NCBI GenBank assembly: GCA_946807835.1
Contig: OX327705.1
Location: 15,840,501 to 15,904,500 of the forward strand
Origin: Ailanthus altissimus
Lineage: Eukaryota; Streptophyta; Magnoliopsida; Sapindales; Simaroubaceae
Direction: 5' to 3'
DNA length: 64,000 bases
Shown here: positions 48,374 to 58,800 of the stretch, piece by piece
Layout: each line of letters begins with the position of its first letter
Position numbering within the stretch: the stretch's first letter is position 1
Program-made: the position numbers and the translations under genes
Notes under the pieces: model-generated
Database searches by the model: none
The model's input: only the letters and a program-made list of their open reading frames with translations
What the model was told of the DNA's origin: nothing

Positions 48374-49803
48374 TGACATGTCCAGAATATAGGAGTTTAT
48401 TCTTAAGTGCAGGATTGTCGAAGTAATAAATAACCCGATGAGAACGAGGTCAATCCACAGGGAAGTAGAATTAAAATTACAAATTATAAATACTTTAAAG
48501 ACAATTAATGCAATATAAGATGTTTGCAAATATTAATTCAATTAACCAATTCAAATAAAACCTAAGGTTAAGGGGATCCACTCTTGGCATAAGAAGTAAG
48601 AATATATTTAACTCTTTTTATAACTCAATTGAAATCCTCACACAAAGGAGGTTCCAACCGATAAATATAACAATTAAAGTTCATCATCATTTATATATTG
48701 ATTAATATTTATTTCTTTTAATTATTATACACCAAATCTTATAAATGGGTTCAAGTATTTATTATACCAATATTTATATTTTTCTACAATAAATCAAGAC
48801 TCCCACTTTACAAGAAAGGGTATATACATCAAATCATATAAATGGTTTCAAGAATTTATTGTGCCAAGTATAAAGTTTGTCAATAATAAATCAAAAATTA
48901 CCACTTTAGAAGAAATGGTATTAATTCTAAAGACAAAATAAATACATCATATATAAATTTACATAACTTAAGAATGAAACATTAAATTCATGAATAAGTA
49001 TTAAGCATATCTTATTACCTTGCCAAGAGTTTCACCCTTTCACCTTAGCATAAATAAAATTATTTGGATATAATAAAACTAAAGAAAAAGAAAAGAAATG
49101 GAAGAAGAAATAACATGACTTAATAGTAAACAAGAGAAATAATATTACAAAGAGATAATACAAAATACAAGTATTTTGAACTAAATTCTAACTTTCTAAT
49201 TACATCCTTTAGGAATAAACAAGCCACCTATTTATAAAAAAATATGGATAAATCGATACAAATTAGGAGGGAACTACGTGGCTGATGAAAGTCAAGAATG
49301 GTGGCAAAATAATTTGCATTGGTTATCATTAAGGTACCCACTTGATTATCTAATTTGGAATTGATGTGATCCGAATTAGCTGTCACTCAAAACATCAAAT
49401 TTGTAGATACATCTCTTATCTTTTCGAATTGAGTTGTCTCATACATACTAGATATGTATTACTATAGTTATGGGCCAAAACCTGATGACTGTTCAAACTG
49501 GGCTTGTACTGCAGATCAGTTCTATTTTAGGACATATTCACCCTCTAAACACTCGAATTGCAAATGCTTTGTGAAATACAAAATTTTAGCCCATTAATTC
49601 AATTGTTTACAAGATTAAGAATCACTCCAATTGAGTCTTTAGGTAGAAATTTATGCCCATTTTATCAAACCTACCATAAAACAGTTAAAAGACAATTAAG
49701 TACAATATTGTAAACATACTTAAGTTAAGAAAATTAAATACACTAGTAATACAAAATAATGATGTAAAAATATTATTAAATATGTAATTTCAAGTGTTCA
49801 TCA
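48374..49803 (-). repeat. 3' LTR of the Athila-like element
   Basis: 1430 bp. It is about 106 bp longer than the 5' LTR because of a tandem duplication at about 48731-48925 of the CACCAAATCTTATAAATGG segment, present once in the other LTR. Confidence 0.93.
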
Positions 49804-50990
49804 CACCCCTTAACTAGCTTATTGCTAGTCCTTAGCAATTAGAGTATAAATAAAATTTGAACATTACCTAAGTATTTCAAACAAAGCATCAGTTCAAGAT
49901 CACAATCGCTATAAAGGTTATTTCAATTATAACTTTAAAAAATTTCTGTGTGTGTGAATTAAGCCAAAACCTTCTTACTACAAACCACAATATATATAGC
50001 CTTAAAAAATTTTTCCAAGTAAAAGTCTCAACTCTGTCCTCAAAGGTAAATAACTTGTTTAATGGCTTAGGATTGCACTCATGAACTTAGAAACAGATAA
50101 TCGCTCAAGAAAAAGTTATATTTAGAGACAGACAGACAAACTAACATTGATCCAAAGATAGAAAAATCAAATATTTAGAGTCAAACTATTATTGCCACAT
50201 GCTAGCTTCAAGACTTTAATTATTTTATTCGAATCTTATGAATACAGAGTCCAGTGATAAGATTGTTTCTTAATGACTTTAGTCTTCTAAAATTGAATGA
50301 AGACTTTATTGAACTGAATTGACTTCTTTTCTCTCTTTGTTTTGTTTTTTTGAAAGATATAAGGAATCATTACAAAATAAGAGCAATTTATCACCATAAT
50401 ACTTTTCTAATTTTTTTTTTCTATCCTTCAGTTAAGCAACCAAATTATTCCTCATTCCAAATAATGTCATTCCAAACAAAAATTAACCATTTTAAAAAAT
50501 CAATGAAAGTTCATAAGCTGTTATCTCAAACCTCTCCACTCACTCACAAAAGATATGTGAGTTTAGAAAATAATATGTATACTTAAACATGAAAATTCTC
50601 TTAGCTATATATATTGAACCATCCATCTTACCACAAGGTTTAGTATTGTTCTCAAGAAATAATTTCAGAAGTTATTCTTTAGTAACCTAGATAGAAAAAG
50701 TGATTTAAACTAAACAATTTTGAAATCATACATTGATAGCAAAGCAAATTTATTTACGCAAGATTTACCAAAAACTTAAGCAACAAATATAAAATACATT
50801 AAAAATAAACCAATTAGAATGTGTTTCAAAAGTTTAGTAATGTACTCTTTACTCTGCCATTTTAGAACTAGAATGCATCTCAAGAATGCATAAATAAACC
50901 TTTTATTCACACCATTCATGAATTTTTCTTTTTAACAAAACAAAGTGATAACAACAATAAAATAATTAACACTAACATTATATATCAACT
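49804..50990 (-). other. 3' untranslated DNA of the Athila-like element
   Basis: AT-rich with no protein-like frame. Next to the LTR, 49804-49812 reads TAAGGGGTG on the minus strand, a short polypurine candidate. The plus-strand frame 50350-50586 is incidental. Confidence 0.6.
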
Positions 50991-51030
50991 ATCCTCCCCC
51001 CAACTAGATTGAGACATTGTCCTCAATGTC
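50991..51030 (-). other. Conserved purine-rich box downstream of cargo ORFs
   Basis: On the minus strand it reads GACATTGAGGACAATGTC, a perfect palindrome, then CAATCTAGTTGGGGGGAGGAT. A GACATTGAGGACAATGTC...TTTGGGGG box is a recurring feature of the 3' part of plant Athila-like elements. It may be a second polypurine tract. Confidence 0.7.
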
Positions 51031-51151
51031 AAAGTATAAAAAGAGTAAGGTATAGAAGATATCATCTGAAACATCTTTTATTGTAAATTAAACCTACAAC
51101 AAAATAAAACAAGCCATACAAAATTCTTAAATATACATAGAAGTAGATAGG

Positions 51152-51821
51152 CTACAAACGAAGTGTCAAATCTATCTTGCGTTTCTTTTCACTGTCATCA
51201 GTATACCAATCTATCTGACTCATTGTTGGATCAGATAAAGGTGTAAAAGCTTGTAGTTCATCGAGTAACTGATCAACAGTTGAAGCAAAAATGAGGATTT
51301 GTCGTGCTACAAATAAGACGAATTATTTTTCCATCGCATAGTCAAGAAAAGATTACAACCCATTATAAAAATCATCAACATTTAACAAACCAATGAGTTT
51401 TTTTATGGATTTGTAATTGTGCCTATGAGACAATTTAAAAAATTTCCTCTAATGTTCTGAAACCTCAAGGTAAAGTTATGAAGGTATCAGCATTATGAAG
51501 CATAAAAGACATTCGTTCATGCATTAATGATACCTATAACGCATCGCCAATTATTTTTTCTACAATGTCTCCAACAGTTAGAGCTTTCGGTATGATACCT
51601 AAAACTCGACTGCCTTTATTTTGTGTAGCAATTGCCACACGTTCCATTAATCCAAGACTACCTCCCCCATATACTAAATGAATATTTCGCTCAACTAATA
51701 CCTTACCAAGGGTTTCTGCTGCTTCTACAAACTCATTAGTTTTTTAAGGACTGGATCTATAAAAGACTCAAATTTTTGTGAATTTATGAGTTGATGATCC
51801 TTCCATGATTACACTCACCAT
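51152..51821 (-). pseudogene. LONELY GUY (LOG)-like cytokinin riboside 5'-monophosphate phosphoribohydrolase, decayed
   Basis: From ATG 51821-51819 the frame gives KFTKI, a stop, then a degraded SSP block, FVEAAETLGKVLVERNIHLV, YGGGSLGLM, SRVLGIIPKAL, LMHERMSFMLHNADTFITLP, a stop, GFRTLEEIF and AQLQIHKK. After a frame change it continues with LLNVDDFYNGL, VDQLLDELQAF and DWYTDD to TAG 51152-51154. These are, in order, the LOG family landmarks: the nucleotide-binding GGGSxGLM motif, the MHxRK block, the PGGxGTxEE catalytic box (here P-stop-GFRTLEE) and the KPVGLLN-type end. Length, about 220 codons, equals a whole plant LOG protein with no intron gaps, whereas plant LOG genes have several introns. 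LOG enzymes release active cytokinin bases in the cytosol. At least six stops and one frameshift kill this copy. It lies in the element's sense strand between integrase and 3' LTR. Confidence 0.88.
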
Positions 51822-51870
51822 CTCTCTTGAATGATTTTGACTTTGTATAAAGATGCAGAAACAATGCAAT

Positions 51871-51880
51871 GTATTTATAG
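51871..51880 (-). promoter_or_regulatory. TATA box upstream of the LOG-like gene
   Basis: CTATAAATAC on the minus strand, about 50 bases before the ATG at 51821 and about 24 bp from the start of a short A/T leader. It suggests the cargo once had its own promoter rather than depending on the LTR. Confidence 0.55.
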
Positions 51881-51902
51881 AGTCAAAAGGTGTTGCAAAG
51901 TT

Positions 51903-52017
51903 AAGTCATATGGGTTGTTGGCTTAAAATACAAAATTTTCAACACCTTTTTAGCAATTTTCAATTTGTTAACTGGAAAAGTCACATAGGTTGTCGGCTTA
52001 AAATGCAAAATTTTCAA
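51903..52017 (-). promoter_or_regulatory. Duplicated 40-bp block upstream of the LOG-like TATA box
   Basis: 51903-51942 and 51978-52017 are direct repeats, 36 of 40 bases alike, 75 bp apart, all four differences being transitions. They sit 25-150 bp upstream of the TATA box, where promoter elements would be expected. Function is inferred from position only. Confidence 0.5.
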
Positions 52018-52167
52018 AAAGGACTAGGGGCGATTGGTTATTAAAAAGATGTAAGAGTTTGAAATGAAACATTTAAAAATAACAGCTATAGTAAATATAT
52101 ACAAGTAGTTGTAATTGTGGCTCACATCTTCCTATAGTTTTACGTCTAGTAATGGCTTAAACGCCTT

Positions 52168-52716
52168 CTATGAGTCGGGGATAGGCTTCCCATCTAATTT
52201 TGTTCTAAATTGGCAAACATGGTCTTTTAAAGTCAGATTTCTGAGACTATACCGGTCATATTCTTTTAGGAATATATACCATAATTCACAAATTGCAATA
52301 TGCACATATCCACTAGGATGCGTCTCAAGAGTCGATAAGATATTATCTAAAGACTCTTTACTCAGGCCATCCTTAATGAACCTAATTTTATCTTTGCGAT
52401 TTACAGACACCATTCCTAAAGTCTGGCAACGTGTGTTGCAAGTCATGCATGCACACTTCTAACAAAAGTTTAATCGTTTTGCTCTTCGATTTTTTGCAAA
52501 AGAGTTTTTACCCAAGCTAGGCATGTAAGAAATTAATGAGTCTGAAAATTCACCTGTCAATCGAAATTTGGCTTCAATTAACCAACGTAAGTCAACAGAT
52601 ATATTCATAATCATTAATAACCTTAATCTTTCATATTTTGCTTGGTAAATTTTCTTTAAAAATTTTTAAGGCAATGATGGAAAACACTTTTTCAAATTTT
52701 TTAAAATATCATCCAT
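52168..52716 (-). pseudogene. Unrecognised accessory ORF downstream of integrase
   Basis: From ATG 52716-52714 a single frame of 182 codons runs to TAG 52170-52168, broken only by stops at codons 17 (52668-52666) and 86 (52461-52459). Features: a lysine-rich start; a middle part with DLRWLIEAKFRLTGEF; a basic stretch KNRRAKRL immediately before a cysteine cluster (CACMTCNTRC); then VNRKDKIRFIKDGLSKESLD, THPSGYVHIAICELWYIFLK and DHVCQFRTKLDGKPIPD. The composition is protein-like and the frame is far longer than chance in this DNA. Athila elements often have an env-like ORF here, but I see no signal peptide or membrane segment. A basic plus cysteine-cluster layout suggests nucleic-acid binding; this is inference. 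It reads in the same direction as pol and the LOG-like gene. Confidence 0.7.
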
Positions 52717-52984
52717 TTTGTTTTAGAAAAGGAGGAAGAAGAAAATATCAGTAATTGTGAAAAACTGACAAAACCGACTTGAAATATCACGGAGTACCGT
52801 TATCCGCCACTTACCCGGGGTGCAAAATAAAACTTTAACAAAAATACTAAATTAACCTACAAGTAAATATATATCTATATATATATAAAGTTAGAAGAAA
52901 AGTAAATATGTAAATATGTAAAACAAAAATTAATTGGTCTCGTAATAAGGGTCCGAGAGGGACGTAAATTCTTCATGAAAGCTT

Positions 52985-54192
52985 AGTTTTCTAGAAACGC
53001 CTTGAGTCTTTGCCCATTTACCTTAAACACATTCCCATTTCTAGGATTTTCAATGTCAAATGTTCCATAAGGGTACATATGTTACACAATAAAAAGGTCA
53101 CTCTATCTTGATCTTAATTTTCCAGAGAATATGTGAAGTCGAGAATTATAAAACAAAACCTTTTGAACAACATCAAATATTTTTCTTTAAATTTTTTGAT
53201 CATGAAAAGCTTTGATTTTAGCTTTATGATTTTTTAAATTCTCATATGCATCATTTCTCAATTCTTCAAGTTCATTTATTTGTAATTTACGTATGTGTCT
53301 AGCAGAATCAAGATTTGCATTGAAAGTTTTAATGGCCTAGTAGGCTTTATGCTCAAGTTCCCAAGGTAAGTGACAAGGTTTTCCATAAACTATCCTATAA
53401 GGAGACATACCCAATGAAGTTTTAAAAGTAGTTCTATAAGCCTACAGTGCATCATTTAGTCTTAAAGACCAATCTTTGCGGTTTGCGTTTATAGTTTTTT
53501 CTAAAATTTATTTTATCTCCCTATTTACTAATTCAACTTGTCCACTTGTCTAAGGATGATAAGGGGTGGCAACTTTATGAGTAATACCATATTTTTTATT
53601 AATGTTTCAAACGGTCTATTAGAAAAATGTTTACCCCAATCACTTATAATGGTTCAAGGGATTCCAAATCGACTTAAGATATTTGTTTTCAAACATTTCA
53701 TGACTGTTTTGAGATATATATGGTCATTATTTCGACATGGAATAACCTCAATCCATTTTAAGACATAATCTACTATAACTAAGATATACGTAAATTCAAA
53801 TGATAATGAAAATGGTCCCATGAAATCTATCCCCCAACAATCAAAGATTTCAATAACAAGAATGGGGTTCAAAGGCATCATGTTTCGTTTTGAAATTGAT
53901 CCCAACTTTTGACAATTTTCACACGTTATACAAAATGCATGGTATCTTTAAATAAAATGGGCCAATAAAATTCACACTGCAAGATTTTTGTAGCTATTTT
54001 CTTTGATAAGAAATGTCCCCCACATACTTCAGAATGAAAAAATTCAATAACTTTACTTACCTCATTGTCGGGTATGCATCTTCGAAATATTTGATCACGA
54101 TAATATTTGAAGAGATAAGGATCATCCCAATAAAAATTTCTTACCTCAGTTAAAAATTTTCTTTTTTCTTGAGCATTCCATTGAGGTGACAT
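52985..54192 (-). pseudogene. Athila-like integrase
   Basis: The frame 54192-53926 has WNAQEKRKFLTEVRNFYWDD, then an H-x-H zinc-finger half (FFHSEVCGGHF) with the CxxC half (CENCQKLGS) following near 53910. 53905-53654 has the core start IFDCWGIDFMGPF with the first catalytic D. The second aspartate block reads SDWGKHF near 53620. Further downstream to about 52985, scraps with ALNAYRT-type, ELEHKAYWA-type and GKLRS...NGQRLK-type patterns, heavily mutated, mark the C-terminal part. Multiple stops and frame changes. Confidence 0.85.
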
Positions 54193-54381
54193 TTCTCCTG
54201 TTACAAAAAAATTAACAATATTAGCATACCAATGTATTGTAATAGTAGAAAATAAAAATTTATTGAGAAAAGAATCATTAATATGTGTTATTTATGTTGA
54301 TGAATCTGGTGCGAGTCTTGATAAGTAATCTGCAACAACATTCTCAGCTCCTTTCTTATCCTTGATAGTGATAATAAATTC

Positions 54382-55839
54382 TTAAAGCAATAGAATCCAT
54401 CGAATCAGCCCTAGTTTTGCATCCTGATTTGACATTAAGTACCTTACAATAGCATGGTCAGTAAATACAACATTTGAAGAATCAATTAAGTAAGAACGAA
54501 ATTTGTTTAATGCAAATATTACAGCAAGTAGTTCTTTTTTAGCTGTTGTGTAATTCATTTGTGCACTGTTTAAAGTTCTACTTGCGTAATAAATTACATA
54601 GGGTTTACCTTCCTTTCTTTGTCCTAATATAGCACCAACAACGTAGTCACTAGCATCACACATGAGCTCAAAAGGTAAAGACAAGTCAGGAGATTGTATG
54701 ATAGGAGCAGATGTTAAGAGGCCAATTAATTTTTCAAACGAATTTTGACACTCTTGAGTCCACTTAAATGATACATCTTTTGCTAAGAGGTTACAAAGAG
54801 GTTTAGATATAGCACTAAAGTTTTTTATGAACCTCCTATAAAATCCAGCATGTCCTAAAAAGGATCGGACTTCTCTAACTATTTTTTGTAGAGGAAAATG
54901 TGTAATGAGCTCGACTTTTGCCTTATCCACTTCAATTCCTTTAGAAGACACTATATGACCCAAAATAATTCTAAAAGTAACCATGTAATGACATTTTTCC
55001 TAATTCAATACAATGCTCTTTTCTTCACATCTTTTTAAAACATTTTCTAAATTTTCAAGACAATTATCAAAAGAATTTTCGATCACAGTTAAATCATCCA
55101 TAAAAACTTCTAAATAATGCTCAATCATGTCACTAAAAATGCTTAACATACATCTTTAAAATGTTGCTGGGGCATTATAAAGTCCAAAAGGCATTCTTTT
55201 AAAAGCAAAGGTTTCAAAAGAGCATGTGAATGTAGTCTTTTCTTGGTCCTCTAGTGCTATGGAAATTTGATAATAGCCAGAATAATCATCTAGAAAGCAA
55301 TAGTAGGGATGTCTTGCTACTCTTTCTATAATTTGATTAAGGAATAGTAAAGGAAAATAGTCTTTTCTAGTGACCGAGTTCAACTTCTGATAATCTATGC
55401 ACATCCTCCAATTAGATAAGACTCGAGTTGGTATTAACTCACTTTTTTCATTTTCAATGACTGTGATTCCAGATTATTTTGGTACTACCTGAGTAAGTCT
55501 TACCCACTTACGATCTGAGATAGGATAGATGATTCCTACTTCAAGTAATTTGAGAACTTCAGCTCTCACTGCCTCTTTCATATGTGGATTTAATCTCCTT
55601 TGAGGTTGTTGAAAAGTTTTAGCATTATCCTCTAGGTGTATTCTATGTGTGCAAATTAAAGGACTAATGTCGTTTATGTCTTTTAAAGTCCACCCAATTG
55701 CATTTTTATGCATTTTCAATAATTCAATCAATTTACCTTCTTGTTCGCTTGTGAGTGTAGAAGAGATTACCACCGAGTAAGTTTGTTTCTCTCTAAGAAA
55801 TGTATATTTCAGTCTTTCAGGCAGAGGTTTTAACTCCAA
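54382..55839 (-). pseudogene. Athila-like reverse transcriptase and RNase H
   Basis: The frame 55839-55474 has the RT lead-in (LKDINDISPLICTHRIHLED, GIIYPISDRKWV). 55404-55156 has MCIDYQKLNSVTRKDYFPL, CFLDDYSGYYQI and MPFGLYNAPATF. The catalytic YxDD box reads FMDD at 55093-55104. 54984-54382 has LGHIVSSKGIEVD, RSFLGHAGFYRRFI, then RNase H (CDASDYVVGAILGQ, YASRTLNSAQMNYTTAKKE, FTDHAIVRYL). Stops at about 55472, 55155 and 55005 and frame changes split it. Catalytic residues remain visible. Confidence 0.95.
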
Positions 55840-55899
55840 CTTTGAAATTTCGTTTTGTTTATCCTTATTTTCTCTTAATTCTTCAAACTTTTGTTTCCA

Positions 55900-56470
55900 T
55901 CATTTATTTTCAATCACCTGTACACAGTCAAGTAAAGAACATATGTCAGAGATTTCAAGATCTAATTGCATATTTGACTCAAATGAATTTATTAAACACA
56001 TTTCTAAGGGATCGGTAGAACTCCTTTTTTGAATATGATCCTCCACAATCGTTTCAATCATGTCACTTTCTTCACTTTCATCCTCCCTTTCATATGGTTG
56101 TTTATATATATTGAAAACATTGAGTTTAAGTGTCATGTTTTCAAATGAAAGCTTAATTACTCTATTCCTGCAATTAATCAAAGCGTTAGAAGTTGCTAAA
56201 AATGGACAACCCAAAATAATAGGTATCAGATTACATTCTTTAACAGGTTATGTGTCCATGACAATAAAATCTATAGGATATATGAATTTATCAACTTGAA
56301 CTAAAACATCTTCCACTGTCCCTCTTGGTACTTTTATTGATCTATCGGCAAGTAAAAGAGTTACAGAAGTTGATTTTAACTCACCGAGATTGAGCTGCTA
56401 ATAAACTAAATACCGCAATAAATTCACACTAGCACCAAGATCAAGTTAGGCTTGTTCAATTTTATGACTT
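55900..56470 (-). pseudogene. Athila-like protease region
   Basis: The minus-strand frame carries LDLGASVNLL (active-site D-L-G-A near 56424-56450), then a stop, LGELKSTSVTLLLADRSIK, PRGTVEDVLVQVDKFIYPID, a stop, and ILGCPFLATSNALINC. This is the aspartic protease of plant gypsy elements. The acidic stretch after it (EREDESEESDM) leads into RT. Confidence 0.88.
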
Positions 56471-56674
56471 CCAATAATACATGAAATTGTAGGACAACTA
56501 GGGTCTTTTTATTTCAAAGCATTATTATTCTGAAGAATGGCACTTACTTGTTCAGCTAAAAATACTTTTTTTTTTCACATTCAGTTTTCTTTTTACTATG
56601 CATAAATCCTTCAAAAAAGTTTCATAAGAGAGAACCTGTTTAATAGCATCTAGTAAAGGAATATTAACTTTTAC

Positions 56675-57420
56675 CTATTTGAAGATTTCAAAAATTTCAG
56701 GATTGTGATTCATATTCTTAGTATTACGTAATGCATGAGGAAATGAGGGTGGAGGTGAGGGTTTGGTGTTTTCTTCATTAAGTGTAGGTTCAACACTTTT
56801 CTTACCCTTAAAGATTGATTCATCACTCTCATGAGGTTCAAGAATGTCTTTTTCAACATTTTTACCACTCCGAAGAGTGATAACTACTTTAACTTGATCC
56901 ATGTGTTGGCTTCCTGAACTACATGCATTTGAGTTATGTTGTCCTTTGGGGTTTAGCTGTAGTTAAGAAAGAAATTTTCCTTTCTCATGAATATTCAGTG
57001 CAGATGCAAATTTAGCTAGAGTATCTTTCAAATCAACAAATGTTTGAGCATTTTGAGAATTAATAGACTTTTACTTTTCAATGAATGCATGCAAAGTGTC
57101 TTCAAGATTTTTCTTATGAGGTGGGACATATAGTGCATAACCTTGATGATTTTGAAAATTTTGGTGTGGTTGGAAAGGTGGTTGTGAAGCTTGTGCTTAA
57201 GTGTCATTCCTCAAACTAAAATTCTGGTGATTTCGTCATTCAAAATTATAGTTTTGTAAATATAGGTTATTGTTTGACTGCTTGAACGTGTTTAGAACAT
57301 TGGCTTGTCAATGGAGACATACCTTAAATGCAGGCAAAGTTGGGCAATCATTGGTAGAGTGATTATGGGTTTCACAAATGTGACACATAATTTCTTGAAT
57401 AGATTTTATTTGACCACTCT
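56675..57420 (-). pseudogene. Athila-like gag C-terminus with zinc knuckle and linker
   Basis: A CX2CX4HX4C knuckle (CHICETHNHSTNDC) lies at about 57350-57393, followed by a Q/N/P-rich part (57140-57290) and the linker frame 56902-56675 with VKVVITLRSGKNVEKD, a phrase common before protease in Athila-like elements. Interrupted by several stops. Confidence 0.85.
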
Positions 57421-57522
57421 TTTTCATTTCTAAGGTTTTGATTTTCTAGCAAGGGACGCTAATTTAGATTGAAGGTTATGGTCTTTCCTAAGATGATAAA
57501 TACCCCCACTAGATGTAGTGGT

Positions 57523-58332
57523 TTAATTTTTACTAGATGCCTCACAGGTACTAGTAGTGTCCCAGTTTTGAGCATTTTCTGCTAGTAAGTCAAGATAGTT
57601 CATTGCCTCTTCTAGGTCTTTGTCCTTAAATGTTCTATTACACATCATTTTTACCATTTGCCTAACTTTGAGTGTTAAGCCCTCATAGAAATTTGAGACT
57701 AGTCTCCATGTTTCAAAGCCATGATGGGAGCAGGTATTAAGTAATTCTTTATACCTTTCCCAACATTGGTAAAGGGTTTCTCTTGATTTTTGGGCAAAAG
57801 TGGTAATTTGTCTTTTGAAAGAATTTGTTCTATAGGAAGGAAAAAAGTTTTTCAGGAATTGTTGTTGCATCTCATCCCATAAAGAAATGAATCCTGGTCT
57901 AAAGTTTTGTAGCCATGTTTTACCTTTATCTTTTAAAGAAAAAGGGAAAAGCTTAAGTCGAATTGTGCTCATGCTACAATTTTGATCATTATATGTGTTA
58001 CATACTTCTTCAAATTCTCTTAGATGTAGATAGGGTTTCTTTGCATCTAAGTCATGAAAAGTGGATAAAAGTTGGATAATACCTGGCTTAAAATTAAAAT
58101 GCGTTGCATCCGGAGGAAAAATTAAGCAAGATAGTGCACCGGTTCGTGTAGGGTTCATATAGTCACTAAGTGTCCTAGGTCGGTTATGGTCATTATGTTG
58201 GGACTGATTGTCCCCTGGGTCTATGAGTCCTTCAATTTGATTTTCGATCATAGTATTAATTGGTGAAGAATAAGAAGATGAAGGAGAATCTAACAAATTA
58301 TTAAAGAAAGTTTCGAAATTACACTTCACCAA
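57523..58332 (-). CDS. Athila-like gag, N-terminal retrotrans_gag domain
   Basis: 269 codons. It contains DATHFNFKPGIIQLLSTFHD, EDPYLHLREFEE-type (KPYLHLREFEEVCNTY), LFPFSLKDKGKTWLQNF, MQQQFLKNFFPSYRTNSFKR, ESLYQCWERYKELL-type (ETLYQCWERYKELLNTC) and NFYEGLTLKVRQMV. These are the capsid-type gag motifs of plant gypsy elements. This is the only long uninterrupted gene segment of the element; it ends at a stop before the zinc knuckle. The start at 58332 is not ATG-proven; an ATG-like context was not the basis for the call. Confidence 0.93.
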   Translation of the reverse strand: MVKCNFETFFNNLLDSPSSSYSSPINTMIENQIEGLIDPGDNQSQHNDHNRPRTLSDYMNPTRTGALSCLIFPPDATHFNFKPGIIQLLSTFHDLDAKKPYLHLREFEEVCNTYNDQNCSMSTIRLKLFPFSLKDKGKTWLQNFRPGFISLWDEMQQQFLKNFFPSYRTNSFKRQITTFAQKSRETLYQCWERYKELLNTCSHHGFETWRLVSNFYEGLTLKVRQMVKMMCNRTFKDKDLEEAMNYLDLLAENAQNWDTTSTCEASSKN

Positions 58333-58534
58333 ATGATGAGAATTAGAATCTCGAACCTAACCGTTCATAAAAAGAAATAAAACAAAATAAAATAACGATA
58401 AATAATACAAATAAGAGAAAAAATAAAATATTAAACACAAGTAAATAAAATAGGCAAAACTAAAAGTAAAATAAAAATAAATAATTAAAACATAGATTAG
58501 TAATTTAGATTAAATAATAAAAAGTTAATAAACA

Positions 58535-58735
58535 AAGAGTAGCAGGCTCAGCCTTCCATGAAAATAAAAACAGAATAATAAATAAAGTAAAGCAAGTTAG
58601 GAGGCTCGACCTTCCATAAAAATAAAAAACGAATAATAAATAAAGAGTAGGAGGCTCAGCCTTCCATGAAAATAAAAAGAGAAAATAATAAATAAATTAA
58701 AATAAGTTAGGAGGCTTAGCTTTCTATGAAAATAA
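58535..58735 (-). repeat. Tandem repeats in the leader between PBS and gag
   Basis: Four copies of a GGAGGCTCAGCCTTCCATGAAAATAAAA-type unit (written split: GGAGGCTCAGCCTTCC then ATGAAAATAAAA on the plus strand), near 58545, 58611, 58651 and 58711. Each has an inner palindrome GGAGGCTNNGCCTTCC. It may matter for RNA packaging; this is inference. Confidence 0.75.
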
Positions 58736-58777
58736 AATAAACAAACAAACAACAAAGAAATAATGTTAATTTCACTT

Positions 58778-58794
58778 CCCCGGCAACGGCGCTA
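58778..58794 (-). other. Primer-binding region of the Athila-like element
   Basis: On the minus strand TAGCGCCGTTGCCGGGG follows the 5' LTR after 6 bases. The standard plant form begins TGGCGCC; one base has changed here. Confidence 0.88.
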
Positions 58795-58800
58795 AAAATA

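Noticed and set aside
52168..52716. Calling the accessory ORF an envelope protein because of its position
   Set aside because: No signal peptide, membrane anchor or other envelope feature is visible.
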